Source of the DNA: JAKQHY01 sp034429475
GTDB taxonomy: Bacteria > Chloroflexota > Anaerolineae > B4-G1 > SLSP01
Assembly: GCA_034429475.1 (NCBI GenBank)
Contig: DAOUGD010000289.1
Coordinates: 6,233-70,232, forward strand
Direction of reading: 5' to 3'
Length of the DNA stretch: 64,000 nt
The notes beneath the pieces were generated by a model. It made no database searches and was not told where the DNA came from. It was given only the letters and a program-made list of their open reading frames with translations. The translations under genes and the position numbers were made by a program. Each line of letters begins with the position of its first letter. Positions within the stretch are counted from its first letter, which is position 1. Below, piece by piece: positions 26,595 through 36,123 of the stretch.

Positions 26595-27848
26595 ATGCGC
26601 AACATAGGTATTGTCATCAAACATGAAATCATCAGCACCATCACCAAACCCTCGTTTTGGGTGACGACGCTGCTGCTGCCGGCGTTGATTATGGTGTTTA
26701 CCTTTGGGTCCCAGTTTTTCAGTATGCAGGTCTTGGAAGAAGAAATGGACCCGACGGAATTTATCCAGACAGAGACGACAACGCCGGCCATCGGCTATGT
26801 GGATCATGCCGGGATCGTCACCCGGCTGCCGGAAGGGTATTCTGCCGAGCGGATGCGGGCCTTCCCCGACGAAGCCGCCGCGCAGGCCGCCCTGGACGCC
26901 GGCGAATTGCAATCCTACTACGTCGTGGCGACCGATTTCATCGAAACTGGCAATCTGGTAGCCGTCGAACCGGAATTCGCCCCGTTGAGCAATCTCTCCG
27001 GCCCGGAAATTTTCCAATACGTCCTCAACTACAACCTGATTGACGATCCGGCGCTGGCGGCGCGCGCCGACACGCCCATAACTTACCTGCAAACCACGGC
27101 GCTGGCGAAAGCCACGTCCAGCGGGGAAGATTACACCACCCGCTTCATCGTGGGCTACGGCGTCCTCTTCATCTTCTTCTTCGTCCTGACGATGGGCAGC
27201 AGCTTCTTGTTGCGCAGTGTATCGCGGGAGAAGGAAAACCGCACGGTCGAAGTACTGTTGGTCAGCATTCGTCCGCGCGAGTTGATGCTCGGCAAAATCG
27301 TGGGACTGGGCGCGGTGGCCCTGGTACAGATGGCGATCTGGGGCGGCGGCAGCCTGCTTACCATGACGCGCGGCAGCTCGCTGCTATCCAGTTTTGGCGT
27401 CATGCTGAATACAGTCAGCTTCCCGCCGGGCTTCTTCGTCTGGGCGATCCTGTACTTCCTGCTGGGCTATCTGCTCTACGCGGCCGTCTTCAGCGCGATT
27501 GGCGCCCTGGCCCCCACCGCGCGTGAAAGCGGGCAGTTCACCTTCATGGCGATGTTGCCCTTGATGCTGCCCATGTGGTTTAACACCGTCTTCGTCCAGG
27601 CGCCGCATAGCACACTGGCAATCATCTTCAGTCTGTTCCCGCTGACCGCGCCGACGGCGATGCTGCCGCGCCTGGTCACGGGCGGCGTCCCCGTGTGGCA
27701 GCCGGCTGTCGGCGTCGTGTTGCTGGCCGGTGCGACCTACCTCTTCGTCCTCCTCTCCGCCCGCTTCTTCCGCGCCGACACACTGCTCTCCACGGATAGC
27801 CTCAACTGGGGACGCTTCGTCGTCGAATTTAAGAAAGGTAAGGCGTAA
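26595..27848 (+). CDS. second ABC-2 type transporter permease
   Basis: A 417-residue paralogue of the preceding permease with the same layout: N-terminal helix (FWVTTLLLPALIMVFTF), extracytoplasmic domain, then helices containing VSREKENRTVEVLLVSIRP. The start ATG 26595 has TAAGGAG upstream; 19 extra codons to the left are repeat-encoded and unlikely. Together the two permeases would form a heterodimeric channel with the ATPase. The shared periplasmic motif (AAQAALDAGELQSYYVV here, AARAALDASDIQAYYVV in the first) supports duplication. Confidence 0.9.
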   Translation: MRNIGIVIKHEIISTITKPSFWVTTLLLPALIMVFTFGSQFFSMQVLEEEMDPTEFIQTETTTPAIGYVDHAGIVTRLPEGYSAERMRAFPDEAAAQAALDAGELQSYYVVATDFIETGNLVAVEPEFAPLSNLSGPEIFQYVLNYNLIDDPALAARADTPITYLQTTALAKATSSGEDYTTRFIVGYGVLFIFFFVLTMGSSFLLRSVSREKENRTVEVLLVSIRPRELMLGKIVGLGAVALVQMAIWGGGSLLTMTRGSSLLSSFGVMLNTVSFPPGFFVWAILYFLLGYLLYAAVFSAIGALAPTARESGQFTFMAMLPLMLPMWFNTVFVQAPHSTLAIIFSLFPLTAPTAMLPRLVTGGVPVWQPAVGVVLLAGATYLFVLLSARFFRADTLLSTDSLNWGRFVVEFKKGKA

Positions 27849-27914
27849 AACGTGAAACGTAAAACGTAATGACTTTACTGTAAAAGCCTTACGTTTCACG
27901 TTTTACGTTTTACG
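27846..27914. repeat. mirrored 'cgtaaaacgtgaaacg' repeat
   Basis: Left arm gtaaaacgtgaaacgtaaaa, right arm ttacgtttcacgttttacgt, centred on an AT-rich spacer. A sister lies inside the MITE-like element at 55923-55980. Confidence 0.88.
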
Positions 27915-27923
27915 AACCCGGTA

Positions 27924-29483
27924 ATGAACACCTCCTCTCCCGACATCCTCATCATCGGCGGCGGGCTGGCCGGGTTGACCGCCGCGCTGCATCTGGCCGA
28001 GCGGGGCCTGCGCCCGCTGGTGTTGGAAGCCGACCCACAGCACGCCGGCGGGCGGCTCAAGGCCGGGGACGACGTGACCTTCACGTATCAGGGGCAGACG
28101 TGGCGCTTCGCCACCGAGCACGGGATGCACGGCATCTGGTCGGCGTACCGCAACCTGCAAGCGATGTGGGTGCGCCATCACATCCGCCCTGTGTTGGTCC
28201 CTGCACAGGAAGAGACCTGGATTTTGGGAACACGCCGGCGCGTCCGGCAAGCCCCCATCGGCAGCGCGATCCGGGGCAGTTGGATTCCCGCGCCGTTTCA
28301 CTACCTGGGATTGCTGGGCCGCCCGCGTTTCTGGGCCATGCTCACCCCGATAGACTTCCTTTCCATGCTCCCTGTGCTGACGACGCTGCTCACCGCCCTC
28401 TCCATTGACCCGCTGGCCGAAGATCAGCCGCTCCACGGCCTCACGCTGGCCGAGGTCTGCCGGGGCTGGTCGCACCGGATGACCGCGCTGTTCACCGGCC
28501 TGTCGCGCAACGGCCTGCCCGCTAACCCCGGTCAGATTCCCGCGTCGGGCTTCTTCGCCTTTCTGCGTTTCTACACCCTGCGGCGGCGGGATGCCTGGAC
28601 GTTCTCCTATCTGCCCGCCGAGAGTCCCCAAACGATGATTGCCCCGCTGCTGGATGTGCTGCACGCGCACGGCGGCGAAGTACGCCTGGGCGCGCAAGTC
28701 ACCCGGTTGGATCGCACAGCGGACGGTTGGCGCGTGACTTACCAGACAGACGGCGCGGAACACACCCTCAGCGCGCCGCACGTCGTCTTGGCGACCGACG
28801 CGCCCGCCGCCGCCGCGCTCCTGCGGGCCGGGCCGGATACGGCGGACAGCGCGGCGGGGCTGCATCTGCCGAGCGGTTGGGCGTCGGCCACAATACGGAC
28901 GTGGTTTGCGCGGCAGCCTCGAAAGGGCGCCGAGGCGGGGATGTTTTCCGGCGACTTCGCGCTCGACAACTTCTTCTGGGTGGATCGCATTTACGAGGAC
29001 GCCATCCGCTGGCGGCGGGAAACCGGCGGCAGCGCCTTGGAAGCGCACATCTACGGCCCGCCGGAACTGCTGGCCCAGCCGGACGCCGCGCTGCTGGCCC
29101 GCGCCCTCAACGACCTCTTCCGCGCGTGGCCGGAACTGCGGGGGCAAGTCGTCCAAACGGCGCTCACCCGCAACCCGGCGACGCACACGCTGCTCCACGC
29201 AGGGCGTCCGGCGGAACATCTGGGGGTCGAGACGCCGTGGCCGGGTCTTTATTGTTGCGGGGATTGGGTGCGCGACGCCACGCCGACCATGTTTATGGAA
29301 CGGGCGTGCGTCACGGGGATCAAAGCCGCCAACGCGCTCCTGCAAACGCGCCAGCAAGCGCCCTGGCCGATTCTCGCCACCCACCGCCCGGAGCCATTGG
29401 CCTGGGCCGTGGAACTGGCGATGCGCCATGCGCGCGACGCCATTCGGAGACGGCGGCAATCTCAAAAAGCCTCAACGGATTGA
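27924..29483 (+). CDS. FAD-dependent amine oxidase / phytoene-desaturase-like oxidoreductase
   Basis: A 519-residue protein starting with the dinucleotide motif ILIIGGGLAGLTAALHLAERG, then a GGRL motif, and a C-terminal FAD motif (GLYCCGDWVRDATPTMFMERACVTG). Phytoene desaturases, squalene-related desaturases and amine oxidases share this plan. No carotenoid genes were seen nearby, so the substrate is open. The last five residues (KASTD) come from a repeat at 29461-29502. Start ATG 27924 follows a mirrored repeat with a weak ribosome site. Confidence 0.85.
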   Translation: MNTSSPDILIIGGGLAGLTAALHLAERGLRPLVLEADPQHAGGRLKAGDDVTFTYQGQTWRFATEHGMHGIWSAYRNLQAMWVRHHIRPVLVPAQEETWILGTRRRVRQAPIGSAIRGSWIPAPFHYLGLLGRPRFWAMLTPIDFLSMLPVLTTLLTALSIDPLAEDQPLHGLTLAEVCRGWSHRMTALFTGLSRNGLPANPGQIPASGFFAFLRFYTLRRRDAWTFSYLPAESPQTMIAPLLDVLHAHGGEVRLGAQVTRLDRTADGWRVTYQTDGAEHTLSAPHVVLATDAPAAAALLRAGPDTADSAAGLHLPSGWASATIRTWFARQPRKGAEAGMFSGDFALDNFFWVDRIYEDAIRWRRETGGSALEAHIYGPPELLAQPDAALLARALNDLFRAWPELRGQVVQTALTRNPATHTLLHAGRPAEHLGVETPWPGLYCCGDWVRDATPTMFMERACVTGIKAANALLQTRQQAPWPILATHRPEPLAWAVELAMRHARDAIRRRRQSQKASTD

Positions 29484-29502
29484 ACGGATTCAACGGAGGA
29501 TG
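29461..29502. repeat. 'caacggattgaacggatt' repeat overlapping a gene end
   Basis: Three copies of an aacggatt unit form the 3' end of the FAD enzyme gene (KASTD and stop). The mirrored arm is missing here. Related elements are at 32119-32195 and 38824-38893. Confidence 0.8.
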
Positions 29503-29554
29503 TGGCCGTAGTGCGGAGTCCGTTGCACCGAAGCAGATGGATGGAGGAGGGAAG

Positions 29555-30637
29555 ATGACAAACGGCAAGCGTTTGATTTTTCTCGACAACTTGCGGGTGG
29601 CGCTGACGATGTTGCTGATCGCGCACCACGTCGGTCAGGCTTACGGGCCGACGGGGGGCTGGTGGCCAATCCAGGAGACGGCCCGCGCTGTCGTACTGGG
29701 GCCATTCTTCACCGTGAATCGCTCGTTCTTTATGAGCCTGTTCTTTATGATTTCGGGCTATTGCGTGGGCATCGCCTACGACGCCAAAGGCGCCATAGGC
29801 TTTCTAAGAAGCCGCCTGCAACAACTGGGCATCCCGTTGGTGACCTTTTCCTTGGTTTTTATGCTCATCCTGCGAATTCCTGCTTTTGCGTCACCGTCAG
29901 ACCAGAGCGGCTCCGCATGGGCGGGAATTGACGTCGGCTACCTGTGGTATGTGGAGCATTTGTTGATCCTCAGTATAGGTTACGCCCGCTGGCGTAGCGT
30001 CCACAAGGAATCCGCCGGGATCAGTCAGGATCAGGCGCCTCCTCCTGGAACGCTGGCAATCCTGGGCTTTGCGCTGCTGCTGGCGGCGGCGTCCGCTGTG
30101 ATTCGGATCTGGTATCCGATTGATCGGTGGGTCAACCTCTTGGGCTTCATTCGGATGGCGCCTGCCGATGTGCCGCGCGATTTGAGCTTCTTCATCATCG
30201 GCGCGATAGCCTACCGCCATCAATGGTTTCTCCGGTTTCCGGCCAAAGCGGGGATGCGCTGGCTGCTGGTGGGGGTGACGGCGGCCGTCCTGTGGTACGG
30301 CTACGTGCTGGGGTTAAAGTCTGTGTGGCCGATTGGCAAGACCGCGATGGGCGTTATCTATCCCGTGTGGGAATCGTTGCTGTGCTGCGGGATGTGTATT
30401 GGCTTGCTGGTGCTGTTCCGCGAAAAATTCAATGTTGAAAGTCCACTCAGCAAAAGGTTGGCGCAGAGCCAGTATATGGCCTATCTTTGTCACGGACTGA
30501 TAGTGATTCCGCTTCAGTGGGTGATGCTTGGCCTCAACGTTTCCCCTTTGGCTAAATTTGTCTTGGTGACTCTGACCGGTATTCCCCTAACGTTTCTATC
30601 CGGTTATTGGAATGGGAAACTGATGGGAGGGCGATAG
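29555..30637 (+). CDS. acyltransferase 3 family membrane protein
   Basis: A 360-residue protein with about ten helices and the family's N-terminal pattern FLDNLRVALTMLLIAHHVGQAYG (His pair). Acyltransferase 3 proteins O-acetylate or acylate surface sugars or antibiotics. The start ATG 29555 has GGAGGAGG upstream. The frame is open far to the left through the FAD enzyme gene, but that is only shadow coding. It may decorate the glycans made by the envelope genes. It ends 29 bases before a convergent gene. Confidence 0.85.
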   Translation: MTNGKRLIFLDNLRVALTMLLIAHHVGQAYGPTGGWWPIQETARAVVLGPFFTVNRSFFMSLFFMISGYCVGIAYDAKGAIGFLRSRLQQLGIPLVTFSLVFMLILRIPAFASPSDQSGSAWAGIDVGYLWYVEHLLILSIGYARWRSVHKESAGISQDQAPPPGTLAILGFALLLAAASAVIRIWYPIDRWVNLLGFIRMAPADVPRDLSFFIIGAIAYRHQWFLRFPAKAGMRWLLVGVTAAVLWYGYVLGLKSVWPIGKTAMGVIYPVWESLLCCGMCIGLLVLFREKFNVESPLSKRLAQSQYMAYLCHGLIVIPLQWVMLGLNVSPLAKFVLVTLTGIPLTFLSGYWNGKLMGGR

Positions 30638-30666
30638 GCCCTGTTGGCCTGGTCAATCGGTTGGCC

Positions 30667-32103
30667 CTACCCCAACTGCGGCACGATAAAACCGAAGAGG
30701 CACCACACGTTCAACGCGGCGAGCGCGGCCAGGAGGGCGAGAGTCACCAGCCAGCGCCACCGCTGGGGGACGGCGGCGACGGTCGGCGCTGTGACCAACG
30801 CCGCGCCCAACAGCGCCAGCGTCCAGAGCGGCAAATCCCCGCCGAGCAGCCCCGCGCCGCCTACCACCACGGCCACGGCCAGCAGTACCAGCGCGGTGAT
30901 CGCCGCCAGCTTGCGCTCGGCCAGACGCTCCAGGCCGAAGGCCGCCATCAACGCCAGCAGAGGCAGCGCGGGGAACAGGTAGCGGCCCTGATGTTGTACA
31001 AACGTCAGGTTGTAGCCGACGAATAGGACCAGCGTAATCCCCGCCGCCGTCCCCAGCAAAATCAACCCATCCCGCTGGCGCGGTTCCATACCGGATTTGA
31101 GCGCCTCGCCAAAGCGCCAGCCCGCGCCCCAGACGATGAGGCCGGAGAAGATCAGCAGCCCCAGATAGATGCGCCTGTCCAGCACCACCCCCATCCAGCC
31201 GAACTGCCCCCAGAAGGATTGAAACGTCGTGCGCGCCGCCCCACTGAAGAAGGCCAGCGCGCCGCTGCGGGCGATAAAGTCGGCGGTGCGCGGCTGGCCG
31301 ATCACAACCTCCGCGTGTCGGATCAGGCCCATCACGTCGGGCCAGCCGTAGACACTGACGTTGCGCACCCACCACAATCCGCCGAGCGCCAGCGCCGGGA
31401 GGCCGATGAACAGCAATTGCCGCGCCGCCCAGCGCAGGGGTTGACCCTCGCGGCGCCACCGCAGGAAGACGGCGAGCGCCGCCAGCGGCAGGGCGCTGTA
31501 AACGGTGGACTTTGTCAACAAGACCGCGCCCAACACGCCGCCCAACACCCACGGCGAAGTCTCGTCACGCAGGTAGCGCAGCGCCAGCCACAGCCACAAC
31601 CACAGCAGCGTCAGCGCGAGCGCGTCGTTGTTCACGCCGGCCATCATCGCCATAAATTGGGGGATGAAGGCGACGACGCCCACGCCCAGCCACGCGAAGC
31701 CGGGCCGCTCCGGTAGAAATTCGCGCAGGATCAGGCCGAGCATGACCACCCCCACGCCGCCCACCAACACGGAGAACATCCGCAGCAGGGGCAAATAGCC
31801 ATCCACCAGCCAATACACCGGCGTCGCCAGCAAATAATACAGCGGAGGCTGATGATCCTCATACTCCAGCCGGTTCACCGGCAACGTCGGCGGGAATTTC
31901 TGTGAGGTCAGTTGCTCGAGGTAACGTTGGTCGTAGTCGCCAGCCTGCATCACCGGGAATTCGCGTCCCAACGCCAGCGTTCGCACGTAATTGTAGTGCG
32001 CCGGTTCATCGGGGACTTGCCAGGCAGGCGTGACCATCGCGTACAACCCGCCCACCACCAGATAGATCACAAGAATTAAAAGGAGAGGCCAGTTCTTTGT
32101 CAA
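30667..32103 (-). CDS. polytopic membrane protein, DUF2142 / glycosyltransferase-39-like
   Basis: About 478 residues and ten or more helices. The first outside loop has TPAWQVPDEPAHYNYVRTLA, with acidic residues as in lipid-sugar-dependent transferases, and EYEDHQPPLYYLL. These fit the DUF2142 and GT39-like families, which transfer sugars from polyprenyl phosphate at the outer face. TTG 32103 is the proposed start because GAGGAG (32118-32113) lies nine bases before it. A TTG at 32145 would add repeat-encoded residues (MNPLNPLSLEES). Function beyond family level is unknown. Confidence 0.78.
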   Translation of the reverse strand: MTKNWPLLLILVIYLVVGGLYAMVTPAWQVPDEPAHYNYVRTLALGREFPVMQAGDYDQRYLEQLTSQKFPPTLPVNRLEYEDHQPPLYYLLATPVYWLVDGYLPLLRMFSVLVGGVGVVMLGLILREFLPERPGFAWLGVGVVAFIPQFMAMMAGVNNDALALTLLWLWLWLALRYLRDETSPWVLGGVLGAVLLTKSTVYSALPLAALAVFLRWRREGQPLRWAARQLLFIGLPALALGGLWWVRNVSVYGWPDVMGLIRHAEVVIGQPRTADFIARSGALAFFSGAARTTFQSFWGQFGWMGVVLDRRIYLGLLIFSGLIVWGAGWRFGEALKSGMEPRQRDGLILLGTAAGITLVLFVGYNLTFVQHQGRYLFPALPLLALMAAFGLERLAERKLAAITALVLLAVAVVVGGAGLLGGDLPLWTLALLGAALVTAPTVAAVPQRWRWLVTLALLAALAALNVWCLFGFIVPQLG

Positions 32104-32118
32104 CGCAACAGACTCCTC

Positions 32119-32195
32119 AAGACTCAACGGATTGAGCGGATTCAACGGAAGAAAATCCGTTCAATTCCGTTGAATCCGTTGAGAAGGTTTTCATT
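32119..32195. repeat. mirrored 'caacggattgagcggatt' repeat
   Basis: Left arm gactcaacggattgagcgga, right arm tccgttgaatccgttgagaa, which pair. It lies between the M50-like and DUF2142-like genes and ends one base after the M50 stop region. Confidence 0.86.
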
Positions 32196-32962
32196 TAACG
32201 ATACACCAACCGCACACCCTTCGCTCGCTCCAGCAGTTTCAAAATCACGAAGATCAGCGCGAAGAAGGGGAGGTCCACCAACAGCGTGCTGCCGCCCAGC
32301 AACACGATCCAGCGCACCACCATCGTGAGGAAATGCCCGAAGCCGTTCAAGAGCGTCGCCCCGCCGCCGACGAACAACACGGCGAGGGTCAGCAAACCTA
32401 ACACCACCGCCAACGCGGGCCAGGCGTGCGTGTCGGCGCGGCTGGGCAGCATAGTGTTGCCGATGGCAAAGACCAGATACGCCCATAGCCATACATCGGG
32501 GGCCTTCAGCGCGACCGAGAGTCCGCGCAGCGCGGCCCACACATCGCCGGACGACAGCGCCGCGAGTACGTCCGGCGTGCCGAAAATGTTGTAGCCGAGC
32601 GCGACGATGACGCCGCCGCCGATCAGCATCGGCGCCACGCCGATGAGGCTGGCGCGCAGCACGTCCGTCTCCTGCACCGGCACGAAGCCCAACTGGATGC
32701 GTTTTCCGGCGCGGCGCGGCAGGATGTTGATCCGCCCGATCTTGACGCCGAGGATGGCGGCGGTCAGGGCGTGACTCAGTTCGTGGAGGGCGACGCCGGG
32801 CAGCAGCAGGATCGCGTAGAGCCACAGCGCCACTTCTTCGTCGTTGGCAAGCAGCAACATCACGCCCTGGAGATTGCGATGCAGCCACCGGTCGGCCCAC
32901 AGCAGCAATCCCAACACGGCGAAGAATTCTGCCAGCATGATCCACACAGCACTTGCGCCCAT
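32195..32962 (-). CDS. M50-like membrane metalloprotease
   Basis: A 255-residue protein with about six helices. Helix LLPGVALHELSHALTAAI contains HELSH, the HExxH zinc signature of the site-2 protease (M50) family. A loop after it (GRINILPRRAGKRIQLGFV) is basic. Such proteins cut within the membrane in signalling or cleave anti-sigma factors, but no sigma/anti-sigma gene is next to it. The second metal ligand is not clear in the sequence, so activity needs testing. ATG 32962 is the first of several possible starts. Confidence 0.75.
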   Translation of the reverse strand: MGASAVWIMLAEFFAVLGLLLWADRWLHRNLQGVMLLLANDEEVALWLYAILLLPGVALHELSHALTAAILGVKIGRINILPRRAGKRIQLGFVPVQETDVLRASLIGVAPMLIGGGVIVALGYNIFGTPDVLAALSSGDVWAALRGLSVALKAPDVWLWAYLVFAIGNTMLPSRADTHAWPALAVVLGLLTLAVLFVGGGATLLNGFGHFLTMVVRWIVLLGGSTLLVDLPFFALIFVILKLLERAKGVRLVYR

Positions 32963-32977
32963 TTCAGCCTCAGAAGA

Positions 32978-33090
32978 GTTAGGGGTTTGGGGTTAGGGGT
33001 TAGTGGTTAGGAGTGAACGACTCGCTACTCGCCATTCCTAACTCCTAACTCGCCACTCCTAACTCCTAACTCGCCACTCCTAACTCGTCT
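32978..33090. repeat. compound GTTAGGG / CTAACTC heptamer array
   Basis: Starts with gttaggggtttggggttagg units, then cctaactcctaactcgccac twice and again cctaactcgcc. The two halves are partly mirrored. It fills most of the gap between the M50-like gene and scpA. Confidence 0.85.
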
Positions 33091-33166
33091 ATCCCAACTA
33101 TACCACACTTTATCCCAAAACGCCCCCGGTTTGCGCTTTTGGAGGTTTGGGTTATGCTTGCGCCCG

Positions 33167-33958
33167 ATGAGCGAGGAAGTGAGTCTACAAACCGGGTGGC
33201 AAAGCCACTATGAGGTGCATACCCCCACCTTTGAGGGGCCGTTGGCGCTGCTGCTGCATCTGATTGAAAAGAACGAGTTGGACATCACGCAGGTGGCGCT
33301 GGCAAACGTCACCGATGAGTTTATGCAGCAACTCGAAGCGATGCGCGAGAAGTTGCAATTGGAGATCGTGGCCGATTTCCTGTCTGTGGCGGCGAAGCTG
33401 TTGTGGATCAAGTCGCGGGCGCTGCTGCCCAAGCCGCCGCAGTCCGCCCGGACGGCCAACGCGGAAGAGGATGTGGGCGACGAATTGGTGCGACAGCTCC
33501 GCGCCTACCGGCAGTACAAAGAGGCCGCGCAGTGGTTGCGCGAGCGCGACGCTGCCGACTTGCGCTCTTACGTCCACATCGGGCCGCCGCCGCGCCCGCA
33601 GAAGGTCACGCTGGATTTGTCGGACGTGACCCTGGAAGGCTTACGCGCCGCCGCGCAGGCGGTGATGTTCCCCAAGGAAGGCCCGCAGCCTCAGGAGGCC
33701 ATCCAGCGCCCGCGCATCTCCATCGTCCAGCAAATTCGCCTCATCCGTCACCGCCTCATCCAGTTGGCGAAAGTGACGTATCACACGCTGTTGAGCCAGG
33801 AACCCACCCGCGTGGAGGCCGTCGTCACCCTGCAAGCCATCCTCGAACTGATGAAGCAGCGGACGATCCAGGCGCAGCAGACCACGCTGTTCGGCGACAT
33901 CACGATCGAGTCGCTCGTCCCACCGGAAGAGATCCGCGAACCGGCGGCGGAAGTGTGA
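33167..33958 (+). CDS. scpA: segregation and condensation protein A
   Basis: A 263-residue kleisin starting with YEVHTPTFEGPLALLLHLIE, followed by LDITQVALANVTDEF and the loop VAAKLLWIKSRALLP, all ScpA hallmarks. ScpA with ScpB bridges SMC dimers to compact and separate chromosomes. No scpB or smc is in the window. The start ATG 33167 is preceded by GGAGG 21 bases upstream, an unusually long distance, so initiation may use another signal. The C-terminus (QTTLFGDITIESL) fits the winged-helix end. Confidence 0.93.
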   Translation: MSEEVSLQTGWQSHYEVHTPTFEGPLALLLHLIEKNELDITQVALANVTDEFMQQLEAMREKLQLEIVADFLSVAAKLLWIKSRALLPKPPQSARTANAEEDVGDELVRQLRAYRQYKEAAQWLRERDAADLRSYVHIGPPPRPQKVTLDLSDVTLEGLRAAAQAVMFPKEGPQPQEAIQRPRISIVQQIRLIRHRLIQLAKVTYHTLLSQEPTRVEAVVTLQAILELMKQRTIQAQQTTLFGDITIESLVPPEEIREPAAEV

Positions 33959-33973
33959 TGGGGCGGCCTGCGT

Positions 33974-34040
33974 GCAAATAGCGAATGGCAAATAGCAAAT
34001 AGCGAATTACGAATTACGAATTGCGAATTGCGAATTACGG
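33974..34040. repeat. 'gcgaattacgaattgcg' repeat reaching a gene end
   Basis: Units gcgaatggcaaatagcaaat, then attacgaattacgaattgcg and gcgaattacgg. The final attacgg supplies the stop codon (TAA) of the minus-strand glycosyltransferase. Confidence 0.83.
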
Positions 34041-36068
34041 ATTTTGTAGCACCACTGTTCCCAACATCACGCCATCGTCTATGGGATTACCGCTGGCATC
34101 CACTACTGGCACGCCGGTGATGTCAGGGTAGGTGTACATCCCCGCGCGGACAGTGTATTCGCCTTCTGCCAACGTCTCTGGGAGCGGCAGCGCCAGCCGG
34201 TTGAGCACGAGGTCGCCCACCCGCCACGTGTCCGCCGGGAAGGCGGCGTGATCGTCCTGCGCCGCCAGCCCGCCGGCGGCATCGAGTAGTTGCACGGTGA
34301 GGTGGTAGTCGGCAGCTGGCGGCGGGCCTTGCAGCCACCACGTCAACCACACCTCCAAGGAAGCGCCGGGCGTCGCGGTCTGCGGCAGTTCGGCGGCGGC
34401 GAACACGACCTTGTTCGCCAGCGGAATCCCGGCAGCCAACGGCATCATCCCCGTCAATACGTCCCCCCGGTCGGCGCCCCGGCGGAGGAAGGTGCGGTAC
34501 ATCCAGCCATCCGGCAGCGTCACCGACGGCCCGGCCTCCACCGAGGGCAATGCGGACAGTCGCGCGATCATCGGCCAGAGCGGGTCGTCTGGCGTGTCCT
34601 GCATCGGGCCGACCAGATACACTCCCTCTGTTGATTCCGGGATAGGCAGGGCGCGGCGTCCGTCGGTGAAGCGGTGGGGGTGGTCGAACAGCAGCGCGTC
34701 GAAAACGGTGGGCGTCTCAGTAATGAACGGGCGGTTGCCCGTGCCGACGACGATGATTTCCGCGTCGCCGGCCAACTGCCGGGCCGCCTGCGCCGCCGGG
34801 CGCGTGTAGGCCAGCGGAATGCCGTAGCCGCCGGTGGTGGGATGCGTCGTCATGTACGTCCGCAGCCGGTAAGTCACCAGCCCCTGCCACATTCCCCAAA
34901 CCAGCAACCCGCCCAGCACGCCCAGACCGGGCAGCGAGGCGGACAGTTTCCCCACACGGATTACTGGTGCGGCGAAGCGGTTGAGCAGCGCGTCCAGGCC
35001 CGCGCCGATGAGGAAAAACTGGACGGGGTATTGGGTGACGAAGTAGTGGAGGTGGGTGCCGTGCGCCGGGCGCAGTTGGAGCGCGATGGGCGCGGCAAAC
35101 CAGACCAGCAGGATGACGAACACGCGGCGGCGCCGCGCATCAGGCGCGAAAAATGCCTGGTGGACGGCGTATGCCAACGCCAGGAGGAACACACCCATCG
35201 TCAGGGTGTTAAGCCACCAGAGGTTGGGGACGGCGCGCAGGAATTCCGGGGCGAGGCCGCCTGCTTGCCCTTCGATGCCCGCGCTGCCGGTGAGCATCAG
35301 CGGGTAGCGCAGTGCGTCCCAGGTGAAGCGGCCTTTTTCGGCAGCGTAGGCGAGGAAACCCCGCGCGTTTTGCCAGCCGTGGAACGCATCGTAGAGGACA
35401 TAAGGCGCCATGCTGACCCCAAACACTGCGCAGCCCGCGAGCAGCGGCTTCCAAGCCACGTCGCGGTGATAAATGAGTAGCAACGCCAGGAGCGGCACGA
35501 GCGCCAGAGCCTCCAGTTGCAGGCCCAACTGGATTGCCAGGCTGGCCCACACGCCGACCAGCGCCCAGGGCTTCCGCGAAACAAAGGCGGCCAAAAGGGA
35601 GGCGATCAACGTCAGGGTGAAGAGGGGCAGAGGATGGCACCAGATTTTGCGCGCATAGAGGATGGCCCAGGGATTGAGGGCGAAGAGAAAGGCAGCGGTG
35701 AACGCGGCGCGCGGCCCCAGGTAGACCTGCCCAACGAAGTAACAGGCCAGCACGGCCAGGGCGTTGAGGAAGGTGGTGCAGAGCACCACGGCCAGGGGAT
35801 CGGCCCACAGGCGCAGTGGCGCAGCCATTACGTAGAGGGTAAGCGGCAGGTTGGCCGGCCCGGCGGAAGAGTCCACGCCCTCTATCGGGAGATCGCCCTC
35901 GTAGGCGATGGCCGCCGCCCGGCGCACCACCGTTGCCTCGTCGCGCTTGAACTCGACCCACGAGGGCCACCCCATCCGCAGCACGAAGGCCAGCAGCAAA
36001 ATCACTGCCGCCGCCCCATGCGTTCGATTTTTCGATAGCCAGGAAAGTAATCTTGCCATCAACCCCAT
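34035..36068 (-). CDS. glycosyltransferase family 39-like membrane protein
   Basis: A 677-residue protein. About twelve helices fill the first 430 residues, with a large soluble C-terminal part (residues 440-677) holding a beta-rich domain. The first loop WVEFKRDEATVVRRAAAIA has the acidic residues seen in GT39/ArnT-like sugar transferases. It would move a sugar from a lipid carrier at the outer face of the membrane. The stop codon comes from the neighbouring repeat. The hairpin at 36076-36108 lies just before the start. Confidence 0.8.
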   Translation of the reverse strand: MGLMARLLSWLSKNRTHGAAAVILLLAFVLRMGWPSWVEFKRDEATVVRRAAAIAYEGDLPIEGVDSSAGPANLPLTLYVMAAPLRLWADPLAVVLCTTFLNALAVLACYFVGQVYLGPRAAFTAAFLFALNPWAILYARKIWCHPLPLFTLTLIASLLAAFVSRKPWALVGVWASLAIQLGLQLEALALVPLLALLLIYHRDVAWKPLLAGCAVFGVSMAPYVLYDAFHGWQNARGFLAYAAEKGRFTWDALRYPLMLTGSAGIEGQAGGLAPEFLRAVPNLWWLNTLTMGVFLLALAYAVHQAFFAPDARRRRVFVILLVWFAAPIALQLRPAHGTHLHYFVTQYPVQFFLIGAGLDALLNRFAAPVIRVGKLSASLPGLGVLGGLLVWGMWQGLVTYRLRTYMTTHPTTGGYGIPLAYTRPAAQAARQLAGDAEIIVVGTGNRPFITETPTVFDALLFDHPHRFTDGRRALPIPESTEGVYLVGPMQDTPDDPLWPMIARLSALPSVEAGPSVTLPDGWMYRTFLRRGADRGDVLTGMMPLAAGIPLANKVVFAAAELPQTATPGASLEVWLTWWLQGPPPAADYHLTVQLLDAAGGLAAQDDHAAFPADTWRVGDLVLNRLALPLPETLAEGEYTVRAGMYTYPDITGVPVVDASGNPIDDGVMLGTVVLQNP

Positions 36069-36075
36069 TCATAAG

Positions 36076-36108
36076 AGAAACCGGGTTTTTCCAAAAAACC
36101 CGGTTTCT
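36076..36108. repeat. AGAAACCGGGTTTTT hairpin
   Basis: A perfect 15-bp inverted repeat (agaaaccgggttttt / aaaaacccggtttct) with a cca loop, in the 55-base gap between the GT39-like and CPBP genes. It has no U-run, so it is a REP-type palindrome rather than a clear terminator. Confidence 0.85.
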
Positions 36109-36123
36109 GAAGACACACGGGCA

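Noticed and set aside
33030..33090. CRISPR-like look of the CTAACTC array
   Set aside because: Units are directly tandem without unique spacers of 25-40 bases, and no cas gene is present.
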